Below, piece after piece: positions 38,308-50,500 of a stretch of 64,000 nucleotides of DNA; within the stretch, counting starts at the first letter, position 1, and every line of letters begins with the position of its first letter. Position numbers and translations under genes: made by a program. The notes beneath the pieces were generated by a model. It was not told where the DNA came from and did not search any database. It saw only the letters and a list, made by a program, of their open reading frames with translations. This DNA comes from Panorpa germanica (lineage: Eukaryota > Arthropoda > Insecta > Mecoptera > Panorpidae), in assembly GCA_963678705.1 (NCBI GenBank), contig OY783210.1, positions 15,253,331 to 15,317,330 of the forward strand, given 5' to 3'.

Positions 38308-38520
38308 AATTGCCTGTTTTTTTAAATTATTATTTCTCTATCACTGCTACCATATTGCTAGGCCGAGATGGTTTTAAATATTGCTCTGTAATGGATTTCA
38401 GTTTGTAATTAGTTTGGAAGTAGGTAGTTCCAAATATAACGGTCAGAACAGTTATAAATTCTTTATATAACTATCTCCCTCTCCTTTTGATTAACATTGT
38501 CAACCGATACCGTATATAAC

Positions 38521-41500
38521 TCACAGCTGGTACCACTTTTTATCTTTATATTTTAACATCAAGCTATGCGCTGTTGAACTAAAATCTTGAGCTTGATTAT
38601 GCATTCTTTCTGTTCTATCTTCAAGTTGAGATAATTTATCTCCACGTTCCAACATTAATTGATGAGCTCTTGATACTTCAGAGGAAGCTGTTGTAGCACG
38701 TTGACCCAGGTCTTGTATTGCGGCACTGGAACCAGGTTGGATAACACGAGCTACAGAGCGGTTAGGTTTTCCACTAGTTTCACCAACTGAAATAAAGCGA
38801 ATGTGTTACATATGTTTACAAGCTACATCTGTTCAATAAAACATAACACTAACTTGCAAGATAGACGAGAAACATTTATAATAGTACATCATATTAAATG
38901 ACTTTCAAAATTAAAGCTTGATAAATGAAGCTAATAACTAAGCAATTAAACTTACATAATTTTAATTTAAAAGTTTCGGAGGACGAAACACTGGAGCACA
39001 TTAAGTTTGAGTGTAAGGAAAAAATAGTGAGCGAAATGAATATTGGCCAGCTATTAACGGGAGGCATTGAAGGAAAGAGGTGGATGGCGCAAATAGAAAA
39101 AAGGAAAGAAAAAACAGCACAATAAATAAAATCGTGGCTGGGTTGCATAAGGAACATGAAGAGGAAGTACTAAAAGAGGCAGTGAAGGGAAGCAGGAGAA
39201 AGAAAGAAGTAGCGAGGAAGCAGTTAAACTTCAGTCCAGAAAAATAGAGGATTTTCGGAAAGGAGATAAGGACAAGAGGTAGATGACGAAGATAGAGACA
39301 ATAATAACATAGTAAAGGTAGAGAGTCAAGAAGAAAGAGTAAAGTAAGAGAGTTAAGAGGAAATAGTAAAGATAGAGCGTCTATGCCTGTAATAGACATA
39401 AGTGGAGAAGTGAAAACGAAGAGAGAAGGCAGGAAGGATAGTGAAAAGATAATAGAGGGTTTGTCGAGATGAGACAAGGAAGGCAAGAGGTGATAGATGA
39501 AGATACAGGCAATAAGGAAGGAGAAGCAGGAAACGGTGTGAATAAAGGAGTAGTAGGGGGCATGAAGAGAGAGGATCAAGAAAAGAAGAAACAGAAAGTA
39601 CTATTCGAAGTAGTAATAGTCTTGAATAGTTTAAGTTTAGTTCTTTTAACTTTGAATTTATATGATATGCATTAAGAAATATAATAATGTAGATTGTAAA
39701 GCCGAAAGGCACACAATTAATATAATTAAATCATACTAATACTTACATAATTCTTCTCTATCAAATGCTCTTGCACCACCTCCAAACAAGCCCTTGAAGA
39801 AGCTCTCCTTCGGCGGTTCTGGCATATCGGTTGCGACAAATAGCTCACACATCATATCTGATAATTGGGCGCTAAAATATAGAGAACATAAAGCAATAGA
39901 ATCAAACTATTAAATGGAGTATCACACGGTTAATATTCTACTCACCAGAAATCCGCACAAACTGTAAACTTTTGTAATTCAGAGGGTGATGTTAAATAAA
40001 GTCCATGACCTCTGTTACTAATACAAAAGGTACGCGCTATCCTAAAATCATAATCAATAACATTATCATATATTTTAAACAATAAATGAAACATTTTAGT
40101 TAAAATAATCTACGCTTGGTGCTTCTAATATAGTGGGACAAATATTTCGAAACCATGCGAGGCGAAATTGAAAAATTAAATAAATTTGAAAACATGCAAA
40201 GGTATTAAGGTTAGTATTGTGAAAAAGTGCTCGTGAAAAAAGTTAGAAAAAATTGGTTTTAAGTTTATTTTAAAATTTAGTAAATGTTAGTAAATATATT
40301 TAAAAATGTTAGTATCTGTAATAAATAGATTAAATACAAAAAGTACAAAATGTTAGTAAGAATATGTTAGTTTTTAAATGTATTTTTTTAGTAAATATAA
40401 CAGTTTTACTTTGTTAAAAAGGGAAAAAAAATTAAGTACCCAATATTGTCTAACAAAGTGATATCAATTTAATTATGTACATTTAACGTAAGATTTACTT
40501 TAGTTTATAATTTCTTTATTGTGAAAGTTATTAGTAAAATTTCAAAAAGCTCTTTATAATATTTTTTGTACAAGATAAATAAAAATCTGATTACAATCTT
40601 ATTTTAAAAATGGCGGCTAAATGGGGGCCTGAAAATTCAAATTTAAATTCAAGTTTAATCTTTTTGTATGGTGAAAAAACTTGCTGCCTGTATGGTTATA
40701 TTTAAAAATTAAAATTTGCAATTTCAATAATATTTATTTAAAATTTTCCCACTATTTTGACAAAGTATTTAGGTTAAGTTTACTAAAATTGTTTTTTTGT
40801 GTAGTGTTGGTATCGGCTTAGAGTTTAGTGTGTGTAGAATTTGAATGTTACGAATAAGTAGTTGAATTTAGTAAATTATGTATCTTTTCATCATTTCTTA
40901 ATCTTTAATAAATATCAAAGGCAATTCGTGTATAATGTGTCATATTACACTTACGATTAAAACTACGTATACGTGTTTTTCATTAAAATTTCTCTATCTG
41001 TTATATAGTATATTGACATGTATTTTGTGTATGTGAATTGTGTGAAGTTTTGTTTTGTCTTAGCTAGACTTACTGATCGGTGTCCTCGTTTACAATGAGT
41101 TGTTGGCCCCAGATACTGAGCATGGGGTCCACTATGCCACCTTGCTTGCATTGAGTCTGGAAACTGACCGCAGAAACAGACCATCATCATAGTAGTACAA
41201 TAATTAGTTTGATTTATTTTTGAGTTTGATTCCCAATTATACAGTTAAAATTAGAGACAGATAACAGAAAGAGTTGCACAGTTTTGGTGAAACAAAATGA
41301 CACAATACATTTATATATAGATAGATACACATGTAGGAGAAATAGATAATTATTAATTAGTTTATTTTGCTTAACAATTAATTAGGGTTTAGGTAATTAG
41401 GTGTATTAATCATTTAGTTAAGAATTTAGAATTAATTTTTATTATATTTGAACATGCATTTTTTGACATTGAATTATATGCAGAGTTTATTGTAAAAATA

Positions 41501-44500
41501 TATTTAAAAAAATATTTTAGCGCCACTTTGAAAAACTACCTTCCCAGGAAGAAATGTAACACTTGTAGCAAGCTACAAGCAATGTTCTACCTGTGTCGTA
41601 TATTATATGTAAGATAAAATCTTTGAAGATTCAACAAACAGTTAAACAAATGTGACGCCATTTTGTATAACCTAATTTATCTCCATTCACATGAAGTTGC
41701 TTTTTACTTTTCCAAATGTATATACAAGAATGTACAAGATATAAATATGGTGGTTCTTTAAATTGAAGAAAACAAAATTAACAAATAAAAGTAATGTTCA
41801 AATAAAGACAGTAAAGAAAAGATAATCCGATAAATTCATCAAAAAAAAAAAATATAACCAAATTTACTGTTTGAAAGTCAAAAAATACAAGATTGATTTA
41901 TGCAGATTACTCATCGAATTGAGGGGACACTTTATGCAGTTTTTACCAGTTAATTTTTTTGATATAAAATATAAAAGATATAAATTTAAACATAACCTAA
42001 AATAATAATTCAATGTCAATTCTTAATTTACATAGTTTAAAAATATTATAAAAGTATTTGGAAATGAACATAGATCAAGTTAGATATCCTAGTTAGAACA
42101 AATTGCATACGTTTAAAGTTTAGCGCCAAAATTAATTCTATAAAATACAAAAAAATCTTTATGTACCTATACCAAAAAAAAAAAAAACAACTGTAAATTC
42201 CAATACAAAGTGCAGAATAGATTGAAAATAATGCTTAATATTGAAACGTGATATACGAGGCGTGTTTTTTAAGTGAGTACCGTTTTGGAATGAAAAAAAG
42301 ACGTGCAAAGATATCGCAATAATTTTATTTTTACATGAAAGCCTGTACCTTAATCTACTTTTCTACATAATTTCCGTGAATATTGAGGCACTTGTCATAA
42401 CGTGGCACCAGTTTTTGAATACCCTCCTCATAAAATTCTGCCGCCTGACTTGTTAACCACTGTATCACAACTGTTTTGACTTTTTTCATCATGCACATTT
42501 GTGCGGCCATCTTTAAATGCTCTCACCCATTTCCTTACCATTCCATCACTCATAATGTTTTGTCCGTAAACTTCACAGATCTCACGATGAATATCGATCG
42601 GTTTTACGCCTTTAGCACTAAGAAATCGTATAACAGCCCGTACTTCACAATCGGCGGGATTCACGATTGTCGGAGGCATCTTAAACACTCAGTAAACAAC
42701 GTATACAATGAAGAATCAGACTGTAATGGCTGTAGAAAAGTAGATTAAGGTACATGCTTTCATGTAAAAATAAAATTATTGCGATATCTTTGCACGTCTT
42801 TTTTTAATTCCAAAACGGTACTTACTTAAAAAACACGCCTCGTATTATACGTCGTAGCCAAGTTATTTGACAATTTTTTTAAGTAAAGTCCCATTCTAAA
42901 TACAAAACGTAATTATTACATCTAACTTCTCATTTATAATTTCTTATTTAAGAACATATTTTTACATAAGGAGAATTTCTTAACATTATTTCATCATAGT
43001 TCAATGCGATTTTATTGTTAAAGATATTTAATTTGATTTTAAAATTATTATGTTGGTACGTAAAACATAGCAAGAACATATTTAAAATTAGGTTATGTTA
43101 GTAAGCATGTACGCACAACGTACGTTGGCAATATTTTTATTTCCCCCACAATGCGCTCCGCGCAATCCCAACACAAAAAAAATGATAAATATTTTAAATC
43201 CAGTATTATAGTCAAAATGTGAAGAATACATTGAACTTTAAATCAAAATCCCGCGTACTTTTAAAAAAACATGATAATAATAAGTTTCTTCTGCAATATT
43301 GTAATAGAGAGAATGTTTCCTGATAAATTGAGTATGGGGTGGTTCAGGTTTAATAAGCAGTCGTGTATTTACACCGACTAAGATATCTGTTGCATCCATC
43401 ACCTTATCTAACTTGATTGATGTATTGATCTCATAATCACGAAAAAATATCGAAATAATGTTTTTTAAATTTATTTGAAATTGTTCTACGTAAAATTAAA
43501 TTATAATTAAGATTTATAGAAAAAGATGTGCGTTGCCTTATAATGTGTTCAAAGAGCTAATTACAGTCGCAACTAATTATTTAATTAAAAATACCTTAAG
43601 TATAAATATTTATGTATAGCTATTTTTTTAGATAAAATTAAACAATGCTCATTTTTAAAATAAAAGCGCAGAAACAAATTAGACTTTCTACAATAACACT
43701 ATTTGTTTTTTAACATACTTACCACATATTAGAACCTAAAATATGTAATATTATTAGCCCTAACAAAATGCTATTTTGTTCGATTTCCAAATTTCTTTAT
43801 TAAATTTTTCTGATAAACTTTTTTAGAATAATTTTCTCAATCTCTGAAGCATGCCATAGTTTCATGGTGTGTCAATCGGTGTGGCAAGAAATATCGGATA
43901 AAGGGCTGTGTAAAATTTCTAATTTTGCTCAGAGGGGTAGAGTGAGGGTAAAGGGGTTCACGAGTTAAAGACCAGAAAAGTTATTCTAAAAATAGCTTAT
44001 ATTTCAGAATAAATTAGAACTGCTCTTATTAATAATAAGTATTAATATTTAGAGTGTTGAAAGAGATAAAAGTATATATCATTTTGTTTTCTCTTTTTTC
44101 CGATTCATCATCAATATGCACAACAATCATAAAAAAGGACGTACTTTGTTGTTCTGCTCTTTTAGAGCACACTCACTTTGTTCAGTACAAAATTAGCACA
44201 GAACATAAAATGTGTCTCTGTTGACATTCTAGTTTAATATTGTATTGTTGTCTCTGGTAGAAATCTTACTCAGGGCAACACAGCGACGTGTTGGGCAACA
44301 CAACGACGACTGCTGTGCACGCTACAGCCGTATGGCATTCGAGTCACTCGTGTTTTGGCTTTTGCACTGTCGTAGCATGTTTCGCAACCATTTTATATCA
44401 TTAGAATTTGTGGTTAAATTTATATTAAAAAAGTGTAAAATAATTTTATCATTAAACAATTGAATAATTATTCAATCTACAAATACTCGCATGGTTTTAT

Positions 44501-47500
44501 TTCGTACATGCGAAGCTGGTCCTTCGATGCCTTACAAAGCCGATCCTTCGAGTTTATTAACCGCGTGTGTTTTACATTGTGTTTTTGGCGTTTTTTTACA
44601 TTTGCCCCTTGGTGATTGCCATTGAATGGGTAATTGGGACGCTCTATTTTGGCGGATTCACGGAGGATTTGGATTTTACAACTACATTTCAAGAAGGTTT
44701 TAATTCGTAAATGCGAAGCTGGTCCTTCGAGAATTAAAACAAATTTGGTCTTACAAACCATTATTAACCGCGTGTGAATTCGTGGTGTTTTGAGGTTACG
44801 TCTGTATAGTAATCGGCACATGTGCAAGCTATTTCTTTACATTTACCCTATGGCAGCCTGGCAAGTCATCAATTGACATCGATTGGGTAATGAAACGCTT
44901 GATTTAAGCGGATTCACATATATTTTGGATACTACATGTTCACATTTCAAGAAAAATTGTTCAAGAAATTTATTATACAGAGTAAGAAAGTAAAATACTT
45001 TTTTACTCATCAAGGTACAATTCTATTATTATTATCTACAAGTACCAATTTATTAAAAAATTGCTAAATTCCTGGATTAAGCTGGATTAGTTTTGTCATC
45101 CACGTTTCATCTAACATACAAGTACGAGTTTATCACCTAAGCAAGATGGAGGGGTTGAAGAGGCTTAAAACGGCGCGGACGACTGCAAAAGGTTCGATTT
45201 CAAGAATGGACAATTATGTCAGCGACGCAAGGGCCCTCGAATCCGGTACGGTGGAGCTGCTGGAGGCGAAAAAAGAAAAGTTGATGGCTACCTATCAAAC
45301 GTACGAGCTCACGCAATCCAGTATTTTAGAAATTGATGAACAGGATGATGAAGACATCGAGGATGTAGAAGAAAAATACTTTAATATTTTAGCTAAGTTA
45401 AATGCCAGCATCACCAAGTTGAAAGAAGTTAATAGGCCTACTTGTCCTAGCTTAGTGGCATCCAAGCTTCCAGCGGTGGAAATTCCAACCTTCGATGGCA
45501 AGGATATAACCAGGTTTAGGCCCTTTTATGAGCTCTTCCAAGCAGTTGTTCACAATAATGCATCACTGTCCGATGTACAGAGACTTTTTTATTTAAGAAA
45601 GTATCTCCTTGACGAGGCTCTCTCAATAATTATAAATTTGCCGCTTGTGAACAGCTCATATAAAGAGGCTCTTGATTTATTGTTAGCGCGGTATGATAAT
45701 AAGGCGCGATTAATTACTAATCATATTAATATATTACTTGATATTCCAAACATGCAGAAGGGTACTGCAATGGCTATAAGGGCTTTTTTATGTCAAGTTA
45801 AACAGCAATTACAAGCTTTAAAAAATCTTGATGAGCCTGTAGACAAATGGGATATGATTCTAATCTCAATATTATGTAGAAAGCTAGATTTATTAACTAG
45901 TCGCAATTTCCATATGGAAAGAAATGTAGACAAGCTGCCTACTATGGCAGAATTTATATCATTTTTAGAAAAACGTGCGATTGCACTTGAGGATAGCTCA
46001 CCATATAAAAGTATGTCAAATGACAAAAATTATAAAGAGTATTCGTACTCGAGAGTTTCCAATGTCACTACTCGCTACAATTTAGCATGTAGATATTGTA
46101 ATATGGACCATCCCATTTTTAGATGTCCAAAATTTAAAATGGCTCCTTTAGAGTCGCGTAATTCATTTGTTCAAGAACATAAATTATGTTCGCTATGTTT
46201 AAAAGCCCATAGTGGCAGGTGCTCCCTTGAGAATAATTATAAATGTCATAAATGTAAAGGCATGCATAGCAAATTGTTATGTGATAAAACAGATGCTGGT
46301 TCGCTGGCTGGCAAGACAACTGAATCTCCAGTTGTAATGTGCTGTAGCAATGATAGCTTGGGGGGTACCATATTGCTGCCTACTATGAAGGTAAAAATTG
46401 TTGACAATTTTGGTCGCGAGTTTCTAGTTCGTGCATTGCTCGATAGCGGTAGTCAAGCATCATTAGTGACTGCTGAACTCTTAAAAGAATTGCGTTTACG
46501 CACAAACACTCATCCTAGTAAAATAATTGGTATAGGCAATAAAGCCACAAAATTATATCACTCAGCAATTATAAACATACAGTCTAATTACGACAGAAAT
46601 ATTAATCACAAAGTGAATTGTCATGTAGTTGAATCTATCACTACGCATTTGCCTCAAATTTTTATTGACACATCCAAAGTTATTTTTCCCAAAAATATTA
46701 AGCTAGCTGATGAGCAGTATAATGTACCCTCGAAAATATCATTGCTATTGGGTGCGGATGTATATTTTGCCATTCTATTAGGTGGCTGTATTAAATTAAA
46801 TAATGGCTCAGTTTTACAGAACACTACATTTGGATATGTAGTTGCAGGTAAACTGCATAATCAATTTAATTATAATGTTATTAATGAGCCAAAAATGTTT
46901 CAAAATCAAAATAATTATTCAAGTAATATTATAGTATCTAATTTTGCCATTTCTGACCATACAACCCTTGAGAATGTTATGGGGCAATTTTGGATGACTG
47001 AGAAGGTCCCAGAAAAGACAGATAAGTTTACTGAGGAATATTTAAAGGCTGAACATATTTTTAAAAATTCAGTACTACTTGAAAATAATACTTTTACTGT
47101 AGATTTGCCATTAGTCAGCCCAGTAAATGAACTAGAATTGGGGGATTCTTTCTCAGTCGCCCTGCAAAGATTCTGTGTGTTAGAAAACAGATTTAAACGA
47201 AATCCTTCACTATTGAAGGTGTATAAAAAATTCATTGATCAGTATATAGAGATGGGACATGCCAGGGAAATAGACATAAATTCTTATGATGTTTATAATA
47301 CTCCTAATTATTTTTTAGCGCATCATGCAGTTACAAACGATGATAGCAAAACTACTAAATTGCGTGTGGTCTTTGATGGAAGCATGCGTTCTAAAAATAA
47401 GATTTCTCTCAACGATGTTATGCTGAATGGTCCTGTGGTTCAAGGCGAGCTCTTCGATATTCTCCTACTGTTTAGAACTTATGTGTACACAATTGTCTGT

Positions 47501-50500
47501 GACATAGAAAAAATGTTCCGCTGTATTCTCACAAATGACACTTACAATGTCTTACAAAATATCTTATGGAGAGATGATCCAGGTAAGCCCATCAGTTGTT
47601 TGCAATTAAAAACTGTAACATATGGACTCAAATCTTCTACCTTTTTGGCCACACGATGTCTCATAGAACTTGCCCAGCGCTACAAACATAAATATCCTCT
47701 CGCAGCGAGAGCAATGTGCCATAATACGTATGTTGATGATGTCATAGTTGGGTGCGATGACGTGGAAGAGTTATCTGAATTAAAGTCTCAATTAATTGGT
47801 TTGTTACAATTAGGTAATTTTAAATTACACAAATGGTCTTCCAATCATCCCCCAGTGCTCGACGACATCTCTAGTGATAAAAAATATATCAATGAATTAG
47901 ATTTGAATAAATCAGCCATTATTAAAACATTAGGTCTAAAATACAATGTTATTTTGGATACATTTACTTTTAAATGTCCTAACACGAATAGTAACAATTT
48001 GAATACTAAAAGAAAAGTGCTTAGTTTTATTGGGACTTTATTTGACCCGTTAGGATTGATTGGCCCTATAATTGTAGTTGCCAAGTTAATCATGCAAGAG
48101 CTTTGGTTTTTGAAAATAGATTGGGACGCACCGCTGCCTGACAAACAATTACAGATGTGGGAAAAGTTCCTTAATGGTCTAAAGATAGCAGACAGCATTT
48201 CAATAGATCGACTTATAAAGGAGGAAAATTTTGTCACTGCAGAATTAATAGGCTATGCAGACGCATCTATGAAGGCGTACGGGTGCTGCCTATATTTAAG
48301 AACCGTTACAGCAAATGACAACGTAAAAACAAAATTAATTTGTGCCAAGTCTCGTGTGGCTCCACTAGGTAAGGTACTTACAATACCCCAACTAGAGCTA
48401 AATAGTGCAGTTTTGTTGGCACAACTTGCGGTTAGAGTTAGTAATTTACTCAAAACTAGATTGGAACATAGAGTTTTCTTTTATTGTGATTCCAAAATAG
48501 TCCTTGCTTGGATTCAAGCGGACAAATTAAAAACCAATATCTATGTTAATAACAGAGTAAAGAAAATAACAGAGCTCACAGATAAATTCTCTTGGTACTA
48601 TGTAAAATCAGCTGATAACCCAGCTGATATAATTTCTCGTGGTATAGAACCACAACACTTAAAAAATCAAAATCTTTGGTGGAACGGTCCCCAGTATCTA
48701 TCCAATTCTCATTTTAAACATGATCATTATTTTGATTTAAATACAGTACTTCTATCAGACGATGAAGATAAAAACTGTAATGTTTGTAACATTGAAGTCG
48801 AACAAGCACCGTTAATGCTAGACTTGTTTAAAAAATTCTCCAATATCAATAAGCTACAGCGTGTATTAGCTTATGTGTATAGATTCTTTAATAATTGTAA
48901 AAAGGCAGTACACAGTTCAATTTGTTCTTATCTTACTATTTCTAAAAATAATATTTGTGGACATTTATCTCCACAAGAACTTCATAATTCTTTATTAATT
49001 ATCATTCGCTCAGTTCAAAGGCAAATATTTTTTAAAGAAATAAAATGTCTCTTAGGTGGTATCATTATCAAGACCGGTATAGGTAATCTCCACCCTTTCA
49101 TAGACAGCACTGGTTTAATTCGTGTTGGTGGCAGATTGCAAAATGCAGGCATTGCAAAAGATAAAATGCACCCAGTCATACTGCCAAAGGACAACAATAT
49201 CACTTCTATCATAATCAAAAATGAGCACTTACGTTTGCTCCATGCTGGTGCTAGATTAGTACTCAGCTCCTTGTCTCAAAAGTTCTGGATTATCAATGGC
49301 ATACGGGAGGTCAAAAAGGTACTATACAAATGTGTTATATGTTCACGATTGAAGGCTGAATCTGCTAAACAATTGATGGGTTCTTTGCCAGCTGACAGAG
49401 TTACAGCTACAAGACCATTTCAGCATGTAGGTGTAGATTTTTGTGGACCTTTTAACATAAAGATAGCTCGTATACGTAAACCATTGATTACAAAAGGTTA
49501 CATTTCATTGTTTGTTTGCTTTTCTACAAGGGCCATACACATGGAAGTGGTTTCTGATTTAAGAACTGAAACATTCTTGGCATGTCTCAATCGTTTTATT
49601 TCTAGACGAGGCATGCCTACTAAAATTTATTGTGACAATGCTAAAACATTCAAGGGTGCTGCTAATGAATTAAAAGAGTTGTATAATTTACAGACTAATA
49701 AGTCTCATAGAAATAATGTTATAAGTTTTTGTAATAATCTATATATAAAATTTATGTTTATACCCAGTTATGCTCCTGAATTTGGTGGTATATGGGAAGC
49801 AGGGGTCAAAAGTGTGAAGCACCACCTTAAGAGAGTAGTTGGTAATTTGGCCTTAACTTATGAAGAATTAAATTCAGTTGTCATACAGATTGAAGGTGTG
49901 CTAAACTCAAGACCACTGCTTCCACTAAGCCCAAATGAATATAAGTATTTGACTCCAGCACATTTTCTAATTGGCACTGCTCTGATTGAATACCCTGAAG
50001 TCAATTTAACAGAGGTACCAGTCAATCGTCTTAAGTTTTGGAATATTGTTAAAAAACTAAAACAAGACTTTTGGCAAGCTTGGTCTAAGGATTATCTCAC
50101 ACAGCTTCAGAGCCGTCCCAAGTGGAAATATGCTAATGAGAACCTGAAAGAAGGTGATTTAGTTATTGTAAAGAATCTAAACTCACCCCCATTAAATTGG
50201 CCAATGGCCAGAATCACAAAGGTCTTTTTTGGTAAAGATGGAAAGGTGAGAGTGGCGGAAATAAAAATTGGTGATAAGATCTACAACAGACCCATCACAA
50301 AATTGTGTAGATTACCACTGAATTGATTGTTGTGTACATTATGCAAATGATAATGTATGCTAAAATGTTAATTACGTTTTCTGTTATCTTTAGAATAATT
50401 GTTATTTTGTTTTATTTTATATTATTCTCATACAATTATGTAGACTATCATAGATTTAAGAAGTTTGTAAATTTATGTAGCTCTATGTATTAATGTATTT

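Noticed and set aside
44245-44463. 72-codon frame in the 5' LTR (and its twin at 50624-50842)
   Set aside because: Both lie wholly inside the LTRs; identity reflects the repeat, and nothing suggests a protein.
44477-44827. 116-codon minus-strand frame in the BEL leader
   Set aside because: Antisense to the element, covers the duplicated leader, and has no family features.
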